Shown here: piece by piece, positions 52,541 to 61,836 of the stretch
How the letters are laid out: the number at the start of each line of letters is the position of its first letter
How positions within the stretch are numbered: the stretch's first letter is position 1
NCBI RefSeq assembly: GCF_001513745.1
Contig: NZ_CP013382.1
Location: 62,001-126,000 of the forward strand
DNA from: Burkholderia humptydooensis
GTDB taxonomy: Bacteria > Pseudomonadota > Gammaproteobacteria > Burkholderiales > Burkholderiaceae
Direction of reading: 5' to 3'
Length of the DNA: 64,000 nucleotides
Notes under the pieces: generated by a model
Databases searched by the model: none
Told to the model about the DNA's origin: nothing
What the model saw: the letters and a program-made list of their open reading frames with translations, nothing else
Translations under genes and position numbers: made by a program

Positions 52541-53749
52541 ATGATGATCGATGCCCGTCTCGCGACTGAAATCGTCGCACGCACTGTCGAAGTGATGCCG
52601 TTCGACGTGAACGTGATGGACGCGCACGGCCTGATCCTCGCGAGCAGCGACGCGGCGCGCGTCGGCGAGATCCACGCGGGCGCGCAGCTCGCGCTCGCCC
52701 GGGCGCGCGCGGTCGAGATCGACGACGCGATGGCCGCGAACCTGAGCGGCGCGCGGCCCGGCATCAACCTGCCGCTGAGCGTGCGCGGCAAGGTGTGCGG
52801 CGTGATCGGCGTCACCGGCGAGCCGGACGCGGTGCGCGGCTTCGGCGAGCTGCTGCGCGTCACAGCGGAATTGATCCTCGAGCGCGAGCAGTTGACCGTC
52901 GAATTGCGCCGCAACGCGCGCCATCGGGAAGAGTTCGTGCTTCAGCTTCTGAGGCGCACGGCCGCGGCCGCCGAGCTGGAAGCGTGGGCCGACCGGCTCG
53001 GCATCGACGTGCGGCTCGCGCATGCGGCGATCGTGTGCCGCCTGAGCGGCGTCGACGCGGACCCGGAAGCGGGCGTCGGCCAGATCGAGGCGATGCGGTC
53101 GCAACTGGCTGACGAGTGGCCGCAGTTGCTGAGCGCGCAGACGTCGTATCGGGAGCTCGTGATGTTCGATGCGATCGACGCGCGCGCGGTGCGCGACAGC
53201 GTGCTCGCGACGCACGCCGGCAAGCGGCTCGCCGCGCTGGAGGGCACGTTGCGCAAGGTCGCGACGCAGCCGTTCTCGCTCGCGCTCGGCATCGCGCTCG
53301 ACGGCATCGACGGCTTCGAGCGCTCGTATCAGTGCGCGCTCGCGACGCTTCGCGTCGGCGCGGCGCGCACGCCGCAAAAGGCTGCCTATTCATACTACGA
53401 CTTCGTGCTGCCCGTTCTGCTGTCGGCGCTGTCGCAAGGCTGGCAGGCACGGCAGTTGCGGCTGCCGCTCACGCGCCTGCTCGCGCGCGAGCGGCGCTCC
53501 GGCGCGCTGCTCGACACGCTGAAGGCCTGGTACGCGAACGACGGCCACCCGAGCGCGACGGCGCAAGCGCTCGGCATTCACCGCAACACGCTCGACTACC
53601 GGCTGCAGCAGATCCGCGACGCGACGGGTCTCGATCTCGGCGCGATCGACGATCGGCTCTGGCTCTATATCGCGCTGCAGACGATGGCGGGCAGCCGCGA
53701 CGGCGGCGAGGACGACGCCGACGCTGACGGCCGACGTTCGGCGAGCTGA
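52541..53749 (+). CDS. cdaR: CdaR/SdaR-family sugar-diacid/glycerate-responsive regulator
   Basis: 402 residues. N-terminal diacid-recognition domain: LATEIVARTVEVMPFDVNVMD, GLILASSDAARVGEIH, LPLSVRGKVCGVIGVTGEPDAV and RVTAELILEREQL. C-terminal PucR-type HTH: NDGHPSATAQALGIHRNTLDYRLQQIRDATGLDL. Such regulators activate glycerate and sugar-diacid genes when glycerate is present. It follows the glycerate-use genes on the same strand and probably controls them. Confidence 0.92.
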   Translation: MMIDARLATEIVARTVEVMPFDVNVMDAHGLILASSDAARVGEIHAGAQLALARARAVEIDDAMAANLSGARPGINLPLSVRGKVCGVIGVTGEPDAVRGFGELLRVTAELILEREQLTVELRRNARHREEFVLQLLRRTAAAAELEAWADRLGIDVRLAHAAIVCRLSGVDADPEAGVGQIEAMRSQLADEWPQLLSAQTSYRELVMFDAIDARAVRDSVLATHAGKRLAALEGTLRKVATQPFSLALGIALDGIDGFERSYQCALATLRVGAARTPQKAAYSYYDFVLPVLLSALSQGWQARQLRLPLTRLLARERRSGALLDTLKAWYANDGHPSATAQALGIHRNTLDYRLQQIRDATGLDLGAIDDRLWLYIALQTMAGSRDGGEDDADADGRRSAS

Positions 53750-54577
53750 TCGCCGCCCCGCCCGATCGATTTTGGAAATGTACGTAAGAAATACGGATAT
53801 CCAGTTCGAAATGCCAGGCTCGATAAATGTCGATAATATGTCGTTCGATCGGGATATAAGTCGCCAAATAAAATCGCATGATTTCGATGACGTGAATGGC
53901 GGGGTGAATTGATTTGCCCGGAATTATATTTAATAAAAATGCCGCGCTTTTGTACGAATACATTCTTGCGAATCGCGTTTAAACTTCACGCGTTTTGTCG
54001 TAGACTGCGTTTCGTTTCAATCATCCCGACTGGTACAGGGATATCGCCGCCGCAACTCGCGGCGTTTCATTGAAACGCCGACCGTTTCCCGTTTCGCTTC
54101 AATGCTTGTCGCTCGAACCGGTACCGGCGGGCCGCTGGCGCCGGAACGCCGTTGATCGGCCGATTTCCGTGCGGCGTCCCGTCGGTCGCCGGGGCCAAGT
54201 CGTTTGCATGCGGCCGATGAATCGCATCGATCATTGGCGCACGGAAAACAATCGAATCATTCGGCGTTTTTCATCCATGCAGCCGGCGGATTATTTCGAA
54301 ATCCCGTTCATCGCCGTGTGCGATTCGGGATGAAATCGGGCATTTCGGATCGCATCGGCGCCCGTTGTCGGGATTCGATCGAACAATTCCGCTATTTGCC
54401 GGGCAAGCGGCCGGTTCGTCTCACGCAGTCGAGTGTCAATCGGCTGCCGGTCCGTCTTTGCGAGGATCGGCGGCCAGTCAGGTAGGGATTCACCCGCAAT
54501 CGTCAATCGACGCGTCCGCGCGGACGCGCCCGGACGTTCGTTCACCACTTGCACCACCAGCATGGAGTACCTGCACC
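53750..54577. other. Long, partly AT-rich intergenic region upstream of the A-T-TE operon
   Basis: About 830 bp with no supported gene; a 54070-54333 frame has no ribosome site or family. The stretch from about 53760 to 54010 is much richer in A and T, with GTTTAAAC near 53980, while the rest is normal. It probably holds the operon promoter and a long leader. No clear operator was recognised. Confidence 0.5.
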
Positions 54578-57385
54578 ATGACGACATCCACTCTCGATTT
54601 GCCGCGCGTTTCCGAACACGAATCGCGCGCCACTTCGCCGCACAACATCGTCGACCTGCTGTTGCGGGCCGCACGGCTGCATCCGCATACGGGCGTGCGT
54701 TTCATCGCCGCGCAATCCGAGGAAAAGGGCGCTTTCGTCACGTATCCCGAACTGCTCGACGAGGCGCGCCGCATCCTGGGCGGCCTGCGCTCGCGCGGCT
54801 ACCGGTCCGGCATGAAGGTCGCGCTGCTGCTCGAGCACGCGAACGATTTCATCCCGGCGTTCTGGGCGTGCGCGCTCGGCGGATTCGTGCCGTGTCCGCT
54901 CGTGCCGATCCGCAACGATCCCGAGCGTTGGGCAAAGCATCTCGCGCACGTCGACACGCTGCTCGACCATCCGCTGCTCGTCACCACCGAAGCGCTGAAG
55001 AGCGATCTGCCGGGCGGCGCGTTCGCCGTCAACCTGAACGCGCTGCGCGCCGGCGCGCCCGACGAATCGGTTCATGCCGCGCAACCGTCGGACCCGGCCG
55101 TCTTCGTGCTCACGTCGGGCTCCACCGGCAATTCGAAGGCGGTCGTGCTCACGCACGGCAACCTGCTCGCGTCGATGGCGGGCAAGAACGACCGGCAGCA
55201 ACTCGCCGGCGCGGACGTCACGCTCAACTGGATCTCGTTCGATCATGTCGCCGCGCTGCTCGAAGCCCACCTGCTGCCGCTCTGCGTGGGCGCCGTGCAG
55301 CTCCATGTCGAATCCGCGGCGATCCTGACCGATCCGCTGCGCTTCCTGCGGCTCATCAGCCGCTATCGCGTCACGATGACCTTCTCGCCGAACTTCCTGT
55401 TCGGGCAACTGAACGCCGCGCTCGAAGCGATGGGCGACGAGGCGCTCGCGGCGTGGCGCCGCTCGGTGGATCTCTCGTCGCTGCGGCACGCCGTGTCGGG
55501 CGGCGAGGCGATCGTCGTCGCGACCGGGCAGCGCTTCCTCGATCTTCTCGCGCCGTGCGGCCTCGCGCGCGACGCGCTGTGGCCCGCGTTCGGGATGACC
55601 GAGACGTGCGCGGGCTCCGTGTATTCGCGCGAATTTCCGCACGGCGACGCGGGCCGCGAGTTCGCGTCGCTCGGCCTGCCGGTGGCCGGGCTGCAGATGC
55701 GCATCGCGGACGACCGCAACAACGTGCTGCCGGACGGCGAAGCGGGCGAGTTCCAGGTGCGCGGCCCGATGATCTTCCAGTGCTATTACAACAACGCCGA
55801 GGCGACGCGCGCGGCGTTCACGAGCGACGGCTGGTTTCGCACGGGCGATCTCGGGCGCATCGAGCGCGGCCGGCTGTGGCTCGTCGGCCGCAGCAAGGAC
55901 AGCATCATCGTCAACGGCGTCAACTACTTCAGCCACGAGCTGGAGACGACGCTCGAAGCGCTCGACGGCGTCAAGCGCTCGTTCGTCGCGGCGTTCCCGA
56001 CGCGCAGCGCCGGCGACGAATCCGAGCAGCTCGTCGTGACGTTCACGCCGTCGTTCCCGCTCGACGACGAGGACGCGCTGTATCGCGTCATCATCGCGAT
56101 CCGCAACAGCACGATCCTGCTGTGGGGCTTCCGGCCCGCGTTGATCCTGCCGTTGCCGGAAGACGAGTTTCCGAAGACGAGCCTCGGCAAGACCCAGCGC
56201 ACGATCATGCGCAAGCGGCTCGAAGCGGGCGGCTACGACGGCTGCAAGGCATTGGTCGCCGATCTCGCGAACCGGCAGATGGGCGGCTACGCCGCGCCCG
56301 AGGGCGACACCGAGGCCGCGGTCGCCGCGATCTTCGCGGAGATGTTCCAGGTCGCGCCCGACGCGATCAGCGCGACCGCGAGCTTCTTCGATCTCGGCGG
56401 CACGTCGCTCGACATCCTGAAGCTCAAGCGCCACGTCGAGCAGCGGCTCGGCGTCGTCGACCTGCCGATCGTGACGATTCTCCAGAATCCGACCGTGCGC
56501 GCGCTGGCCGCGCGCCTCGCGTCGGGCGAGCGCGTGACGGCGGGCGATTACGACCCCGTCGTGCCGCTGCAGCTCACGGGCGGCAAGACGCCGCTCTTCT
56601 GCGTGCACCCCGGCGTCGGCGAGGTGCTCGTGTTCGTCAATCTCGCGAAGTATTTCGTCAACGAGCGCCCGTTCTACGCGCTGCGCGCGCGCGGCTTCAA
56701 CGAAGGGGAGACGTATTTCTCCAGCTTCGACGAGATGGTGAACACGTATGTCGACGCGATCCGCAAGCGGCAGCCGCACGGACCTTACGCGGTGGCCGGC
56801 TATTCGTACGGCGGCGCGGTCGCGTTCGAGATCGCGAAGGTGCTCGAATCGCAGGGCGAGCGCGTGGATTTCGTCGGCAGCTTCAATCTGCCGCCGCACA
56901 TCAAGTACCGGATGGACGAGCTCGACGAGGTGGAAGGCGCGGTCAACCTCGCGTTCTTCCTGTCGCTGATCGACAAGCAGCAGTCGCTGACGCTGCCGCC
57001 GCAGTTGCGCGCCGCGATGCCGGAGCAGGACCCGCTCGCGTACCTGATCGACCACGCGCCGCCCGGGCGGCTCGCCGAGCTCGATCTCGATCTGCCGAAA
57101 TTCCGCGCATGGGCGGGGCTCGCGCAATCGCTGCTGACGCTCGGGCGTTCGTACGTGCCGTCGGGCAGCGTGCAGGCGATGTCGATTTTCTACGCGATCC
57201 CGCTGCGCGGCACGAAGGACGACTGGCTGAACAACGAACTGCGCCGGTGGGACGAGTTCACGCGCGCGCCGAATCGCTACATCGACGTGGCGGGCGAGCA
57301 CTACACGCTGATGGGGCCCGCGCACGTCGCGACGTTCCAGGCGGTGCTGCGGGCCGAGCTCGATCGCGCGCTCGGCGGCAAATGA
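54578..57385 (+). CDS. A-T-TE NRPS-like synthetase (terphenyl/arylpyruvate-dimer type)
   Basis: 935 residues from ATG 54578. Adenylation domain (to about 590): A3 VLTSGSTGNSKAVVLTHG, WISFDHVAALLEAH, A5 AFGMTETCAG, A7 GWFRTGDLGRI and A10 FPKTSLGKTQR. Thiolation: FFDLGGTSLDILKLK, Ser near 608. Thioesterase: VAGYSYGGAVAFEIAKVL, Ser near 741, and late His in GEHYTLMGP near 907. No condensation domain. This layout matches fungal and bacterial enzymes that dimerise aryl 2-oxo acids into terphenylquinones or furanones. Substrate inferred, not shown. First of four genes with a putative reductase, NTF2-like protein and O-methyltransferase. Confidence 0.88.
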   Translation: MTTSTLDLPRVSEHESRATSPHNIVDLLLRAARLHPHTGVRFIAAQSEEKGAFVTYPELLDEARRILGGLRSRGYRSGMKVALLLEHANDFIPAFWACALGGFVPCPLVPIRNDPERWAKHLAHVDTLLDHPLLVTTEALKSDLPGGAFAVNLNALRAGAPDESVHAAQPSDPAVFVLTSGSTGNSKAVVLTHGNLLASMAGKNDRQQLAGADVTLNWISFDHVAALLEAHLLPLCVGAVQLHVESAAILTDPLRFLRLISRYRVTMTFSPNFLFGQLNAALEAMGDEALAAWRRSVDLSSLRHAVSGGEAIVVATGQRFLDLLAPCGLARDALWPAFGMTETCAGSVYSREFPHGDAGREFASLGLPVAGLQMRIADDRNNVLPDGEAGEFQVRGPMIFQCYYNNAEATRAAFTSDGWFRTGDLGRIERGRLWLVGRSKDSIIVNGVNYFSHELETTLEALDGVKRSFVAAFPTRSAGDESEQLVVTFTPSFPLDDEDALYRVIIAIRNSTILLWGFRPALILPLPEDEFPKTSLGKTQRTIMRKRLEAGGYDGCKALVADLANRQMGGYAAPEGDTEAAVAAIFAEMFQVAPDAISATASFFDLGGTSLDILKLKRHVEQRLGVVDLPIVTILQNPTVRALAARLASGERVTAGDYDPVVPLQLTGGKTPLFCVHPGVGEVLVFVNLAKYFVNERPFYALRARGFNEGETYFSSFDEMVNTYVDAIRKRQPHGPYAVAGYSYGGAVAFEIAKVLESQGERVDFVGSFNLPPHIKYRMDELDEVEGAVNLAFFLSLIDKQQSLTLPPQLRAAMPEQDPLAYLIDHAPPGRLAELDLDLPKFRAWAGLAQSLLTLGRSYVPSGSVQAMSIFYAIPLRGTKDDWLNNELRRWDEFTRAPNRYIDVAGEHYTLMGPAHVATFQAVLRAELDRALGGK

Positions 57386-57424
57386 CCGATGTCCGGCATC
57401 ACGATGAACAAGGAGAAGAGGCTC

Positions 57425-58402
57425 ATGGCAGTGTCTGTCAACGAAGCGCGCGGTGACGCGAAACGGCGGCACGCGAAGCGCAAGGTTCTGATCACGGGCG
57501 CGACCGGCCAGGTGGCGCGGCCCGTCGCCGAAGCGCTGGCGGCGCGGGACGAGGTGTGGGCGATCGGCCGGTTCGGCGATGCGAGCGTGGAGGACGCGTT
57601 GCGCGCGAAGGGCGTGAACACGTGGCGGTGGGACATGGAGCGCGACACGCTCGACGGCCTGCCCGACGACTTCACGCACGTGCTGCACGCGGCGGTGAGG
57701 CGCGGCGAGGACGGCGATTTCGACAAGGCGATCGAGATCAACACGGTCGCCACCGGGCGCCTGATGACGCATTGCCGCCACGCGGAATCGTTCATCTATG
57801 TATCGAGCGGCAGCCTGTACGCGCGGCAGGCGCTCGATCATCCGTATGCGGAGACGGACCCACTGAACGGCGTCGCGCACTGGCTGCCCGCCTATCCGAT
57901 CGTGAAGATCTCGTGCGAGGGCGTCGTGCGCGCGTTCTCGGCCACGCTCGGCCTGCCGACCGTGATCGCACGCCTGAACGTCGCGTACGGCCCATACGGC
58001 CACGGCGGCGTGCCGGTGCTGCTGTACCGGCAACTGCTCGCCGGCAAGCCGGTGCCGGTGCCGCGCGAAGGCCAGAACTGGGCGTCGCTGATCCACACCG
58101 ACGATCTCGTCCGCCAGGTGCCGCTGCTGTGGGAGGCGGCGAGCTCGCCCGCGCTCGTGCTGAACTGGGGCGGCGACGAGGCCGTCGGCATTCAGGATTG
58201 CCTGCAATACGTGGCGGACATCACGGGCGTCGATGCGCGTTTCGAGCGCAGCGACGTGACGCGCGAAACCTATGCGTTCGACAACACGAAGCGGCGCGCG
58301 CTGATCGGCGATTGCACGGTGCACTGGAAGGAAGGCGTGCGCCGGACCATCGAAGCTCACTTCCCCGGCGCGGTGAAGACGCTGCCGGCCGAGCAGCGCT
58401 GA
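57425..58402 (+). CDS. NAD(P)-dependent epimerase/dehydratase-family (extended SDR) protein
   Basis: 325 residues from ATG 57425, chosen for AAGGAG plus AGAGG upstream; in-frame ATGs at 57389 and 57404 are weaker. Glycine loop [20 protein letters not shown]-x3-K in [29 protein letters not shown] supplies the Ser; [13 protein letters not shown] follows. It starts 39 bp after the synthetase. Likely reduces or tailors the product of the A-T-TE enzyme in the cytosol; the exact step is unknown. Confidence 0.85.
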   Translation: MAVSVNEARGDAKRRHAKRKVLITGATGQVARPVAEALAARDEVWAIGRFGDASVEDALRAKGVNTWRWDMERDTLDGLPDDFTHVLHAAVRRGEDGDFDKAIEINTVATGRLMTHCRHAESFIYVSSGSLYARQALDHPYAETDPLNGVAHWLPAYPIVKISCEGVVRAFSATLGLPTVIARLNVAYGPYGHGGVPVLLYRQLLAGKPVPVPREGQNWASLIHTDDLVRQVPLLWEAASSPALVLNWGGDEAVGIQDCLQYVADITGVDARFERSDVTRETYAFDNTKRRALIGDCTVHWKEGVRRTIEAHFPGAVKTLPAEQR

Positions 58403-58426
58403 CGCGCGAGACAGGAGCTATTTGCA

Positions 58427-58822
58427 ATGTCGATCAACATGCAGACCGTGCGCGAGTCATACGAGGCCTTCCACCGTCGCGACCTGCCCGGCGTGCTCGC
58501 GGCGCTCGCGCCGGACGTGCGCTGGACCCATCCGGACGGCATGAGCCCATACGGGCTCGGCGGAACGAAGCGCGGCCACGACGAAGTGATCGCGTTCATC
58601 AGGCACGTGCCGACGCACATCGCCGAGATGCGGATCGAGCCTGAGGAGTTCATCGAGTCCGGCGAGCGGATCGTCGTGCTCGGCTCGCGCCGCGTCACCG
58701 CGGCCAACGGGCGCAGCGCGACGCTGAGGTTCGTGCACGTGTGGCGGTTCGAGAACGGCCGGGCGGTCACGTTCGAGGATCACTTCGACACGGCCGAGAT
58801 GATCAAGCTGATCGCGGCCTGA
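58427..58822 (+). CDS. SnoaL/NTF2-like ketosteroid-isomerase-fold protein
   Basis: 131 residues, AGGAGC upstream. Cone-shaped alpha+beta fold pattern: VRESYEAFHRRDLPGVLAALAPDVRWTHP, GHDEVIAFIRHV and FVHVWRFENGRAVTFEDHFDTAEMI. Family members isomerise, cyclise or hydrate small molecules. It lies 24 bp after the epimerase-like gene in the operon and probably modifies the same intermediate. Confidence 0.85.
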   Translation: MSINMQTVRESYEAFHRRDLPGVLAALAPDVRWTHPDGMSPYGLGGTKRGHDEVIAFIRHVPTHIAEMRIEPEEFIESGERIVVLGSRRVTAANGRSATLRFVHVWRFENGRAVTFEDHFDTAEMIKLIAA

Positions 58823-58922
58823 CCGTACCGGCTCGCGCGGCGCGGGCCGCCGCCGACATGCCGCATTCATACGCGCTCTTGCGCATTCGCATTTCGATCG
58901 ATCACTTGAAAGGAGAAAACTC

Positions 58923-59948
58923 ATGACGGAAGTGCAGGCGGGACAGCCGCCGCATATCGCGATACTGCAGATGGTCACCGGCAAGTGGCACGCGCAGGCG
59001 CTCTATGTCGCCGCCGAGCTCGGCATTGCCGACCTGCTGGCGGAGCGGGAACGCACGGCGGACGAACTGGCCGCCGCGACGGACACCCATCCCGAGGCGC
59101 TTTATCGCATGCTGCGCGCGCTCGGCAGTCTCGGCGTGTTCGTCGAGGAAGAGGGCCGGCGGTTTCGCAACAGCCCGCTCGGCGACGCGCTGCGGCGCGA
59201 CGCGCCGGGCTCGATGCGCGGCTTCGTGCGGCTCGCGGGGATGGACGCGGGATGGCGGGCATGGGGGCAACTGATGTACAGCGTCAAGACCGGACGCAGC
59301 GCGTTCGAGCATGTCGTGGGCGGGCCGGGCTTCGCGTACATCGATGCGCATCCGGAGATCGCGACGATCGTCAACGACGCGATGACGAGCATCAGCGAGC
59401 TGGAATCGCCGGCGGTGGCGCGCGCCTATGATTTTTCGCAAGCGCGCACGATCGTCGACGTGGGCGGCGGCCACGGCTTTCTGCTCGCGACGCTGCTGCA
59501 CGCGAACCCGAATGCGAACGGCGTGCTCTTCGAGCTGCCGCACGCGTGCGAAGGCGCGCGGCAGCTTTTCGCGAAACACGGGCTGACCGGGCGGGTGAAG
59601 GTCGTCGCGGGCGACGCGAGCAAATCGATCGACGCGCACGGCGACGTTTTCGTGATGAAGCACGTGATCTGCGACTGGGACGACGAGCAGGCGACGCGGA
59701 TCATGGCGAACTGCGCGGAGGCGATGCGCCCGGGCGGCAAGCTCCTGCTCGTCGAAGCGGTGCTCACGCCGCCGGGCGAGCCGCATTTCGCGAAGCTGCA
59801 CGATCTCGAAATGCTGATCATGAGTTCCGGCGGGCACGGGCGCACGGCCGAAGGGTACGGGCGGCTCTATGCGGCGGCCGGGCTGTCGATGACGGCCGTT
59901 CATCCGACGCAAGGCGCGCTGAGCGTGATCGAGGGCGTCAAGCCGTGA
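58923..59948 (+). CDS. SAM-dependent O-methyltransferase (COMT-like)
   Basis: 341 residues, AAAGGAG upstream. N-terminal dimerisation winged-helix (LYVAAELGIADLLAERERTADELAAA, YRMLRALGSLGVFVEE) then the methyltransferase fold with TIVDVGGGHGFLLATLLH (SAM loop) and KVVAGDASKS, VMKHVICDWDDEQATRIM (catalytic His-Asp of plant-type O-methyltransferases) and LLLVEAVLTPPGE. It could O-methylate a hydroxyquinone product of the operon. Last gene; a strong hairpin follows. Confidence 0.92.
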   Translation: MTEVQAGQPPHIAILQMVTGKWHAQALYVAAELGIADLLAERERTADELAAATDTHPEALYRMLRALGSLGVFVEEEGRRFRNSPLGDALRRDAPGSMRGFVRLAGMDAGWRAWGQLMYSVKTGRSAFEHVVGGPGFAYIDAHPEIATIVNDAMTSISELESPAVARAYDFSQARTIVDVGGGHGFLLATLLHANPNANGVLFELPHACEGARQLFAKHGLTGRVKVVAGDASKSIDAHGDVFVMKHVICDWDDEQATRIMANCAEAMRPGGKLLLVEAVLTPPGEPHFAKLHDLEMLIMSSGGHGRTAEGYGRLYAAAGLSMTAVHPTQGALSVIEGVKP

Positions 59949-59961
59949 CGGCGTGACCGCG

Positions 59962-59998
59962 ATTCGGTGGCGAAGCCGCCCGCGCGGCTTCGCCGAAT
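59962..59998 (+). terminator. Stem-loop after the A-T-TE operon
   Basis: Perfect 10-bp arms GGCGAAGCCG (59969-59978) and CGGCTTCGCC (59985-59994) with a 6-nt loop, extended by ATTC/GAAT outer pairs across a 3-nt bulge. Starts 14 bp after the methyltransferase stop. No T-run follows. Confidence 0.55.
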
Positions 59999-60062
59999 GC
60001 GTCGCGGCCGGCGCACGGCGGTTTTGCGTCGTAAGGTAGGGGGGCGGCCCGCGTCCCGAGCC

Positions 60063-61451
60063 TCAGTCGCGCATCGCCGCATTCTGCATGTCGAGATGAG
60101 GCGCCGCGCTGACGTTGCGCCCCAGCATCTTCGCGCGATACAGCCCCGCGTCGGCGGCCGCGACCAGCGCGCCGGGCGTTTCGAACGGATTGCCGCTGCT
60201 CGCCGCGTAGCCGGCGCTCACCGTCACGTAGCCGGGCGTCGTATCGGCCGCGATGCGCAGCCGCTCGACGGACTGCCGCGCCTGTTCGGCGATCGCCGCC
60301 GCGCCGCGTTCGTCCGTCCCGGGCAGCACGACGGCGAATTCCTCGCCGCCGTAGCGCGCGACGAAATCGGTCGCGCGGCTCGCCACGCTGGACAGCGCGG
60401 CCGCGACGGCGGCGAGGCACGTGTCCCCTTGCAGGTGGCCGAACGTGTCGTTGTACTGCTTGAAATGATCGACGTCGACCATCACGAGTGCGATCGGCAA
60501 GTGGTGCCGGCGCGCGTAGTGAAAGGCGTGTTCGAACTGCTCGTTGAAATAGCGGCGGTTGTACACCATCGTCAGCGCGTCGTGCGAGGCGGTTCGCACG
60601 AGCGACGTATGCGCGTCGAAGAGCCGCCGGTACAGCATCGTCACTTCCCAGACGAGCACGCATACGAGGATGCCCGGCGTGAACATGCTGAACAGACGCG
60701 CGACGTACCAGCCGGCGCTGAAGCGCGTCGTGCTCAGCAGATTCAGGCTGGTATCGGCGAAAGAGGCGAGCAGGACGACAATGAGCCAGACGTCGAGCAT
60801 CGTCCTCATTCGGCCGACGAGCAGCGCGGCCGCGAACGCGCCGAGATTGATCGTCGAGACGACGATCGCAGCCGGATTGGCGGCGAGCAACGCGTTGTCG
60901 AGCGACGGGTCGAACGGCTCGGGCAGATCGACGGACAGTGCGACGAACCCGAGCACGATGCCGGTTGCGACCGGCACGCCCGCCAATGCCGCCAGCCAGA
61001 GGCCGACGTGACGGGTGTCGTCGAGCCGCTTCGCGAGCCGGTATCGCGTCAGCATCGCGAGCACGACGAACAGCGGGAAGCCGCCGTGCCAGAACATCCA
61101 TATCCATGCCGCGCTGTAACGCCGGGCGCCGATCAGGCCGGTCGGCGCAAAAACGCCCGGAAACGCGAGCAGTTGCAGCGCGACCGTGGTCGCGATGAAC
61201 GCATACGCGCCGGCCAGCGTGCCGAGAACCGGGCGACGCATGACGGTGAACTGCGCGCCGAGCAGGAAGGCCGCGATGATCGACATGCTGAACACGGTCA
61301 ACGCGCACATCGGCAGGAACGGCTCGATCGTCGGCAGCCTCAGATTCGCGTTCGGCGCGGTGGCGACGAGCGCGCCCAGCGTCAGCAGCGCGAATGCTCC
61401 GGCCCCAAGCGTCTGCAGACGAGACGGGCGCTGAATGAGAAAACCATCCAT
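60063..61451 (-). CDS. MASE4-type membrane diguanylate cyclase
   Basis: 462 residues. About eight N-terminal transmembrane segments (ALLTLGALVATAP, FLPMCALTVFSMSIIAAFLLGA and following) match the MASE4 sensor region. GGDEF domain: ASHDALTMVYNRRYFNEQFE, VDVDHFKQYNDTFGHLQGD and ARYGGEEFAVVLPG. GGEEF near residue 367 is an active form. SRATDF, with R-A-T-D five residues before it, is the I-site for product inhibition. It makes cyclic di-GMP. No linked phosphodiesterase. The signal is unknown. Confidence 0.92.
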   Translation of the reverse strand: MDGFLIQRPSRLQTLGAGAFALLTLGALVATAPNANLRLPTIEPFLPMCALTVFSMSIIAAFLLGAQFTVMRRPVLGTLAGAYAFIATTVALQLLAFPGVFAPTGLIGARRYSAAWIWMFWHGGFPLFVVLAMLTRYRLAKRLDDTRHVGLWLAALAGVPVATGIVLGFVALSVDLPEPFDPSLDNALLAANPAAIVVSTINLGAFAAALLVGRMRTMLDVWLIVVLLASFADTSLNLLSTTRFSAGWYVARLFSMFTPGILVCVLVWEVTMLYRRLFDAHTSLVRTASHDALTMVYNRRYFNEQFEHAFHYARRHHLPIALVMVDVDHFKQYNDTFGHLQGDTCLAAVAAALSSVASRATDFVARYGGEEFAVVLPGTDERGAAAIAEQARQSVERLRIAADTTPGYVTVSAGYAASSGNPFETPGALVAAADAGLYRAKMLGRNVSAAPHLDMQNAAMRD

Positions 61452-61836
61452 TGGACCTCCCGAACGCGAAAGCCGACGCCGCCCTCCGGTGGGCGGCGAA
61501 TCGTAGCGTGGAAAGCGGACCCGTGACGCGTCCCGTGCGAATGGATCGCGTATCGATACGCGCCCCTTCGCGACGTTGATTCACTTTAGTTCATTCCGGG
61601 ATGCGCCGTCATGCGCGCGGAGCCGGCGCGACGGCGGCGGGGCGCGAAACGAATTGTTCCGATGGTTGCGTCCGTTCGCGCCAGCACGTTCGCGGCGACA
61701 GGGGCGCGTAATGTTGTCAATTCGTTCCGTGCCGGCCGCGCGTACCATACCCATTGCCGTTCCGGAATGCGTAGCCGAAGGCACGCGGATTGCCGGCCAA
61801 ATGCATTTTCACGCCGCCGCAACGAAGGAGAGCGCC
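61452..61836. other. Divergent intergenic region before the flavoprotein gene
   Basis: About 385 bp, no gene supported; the upstream frame to 61576 belongs to the flavoprotein ORF but lacks family match. No strong operator noted. Confidence 0.45.

Noticed and set aside
54070..54333. Frame of 87 codons in the A-T-TE leader region
   Set aside because: No ribosome site, no recognisable family and composition unlike neighbouring genes; treated as chance.
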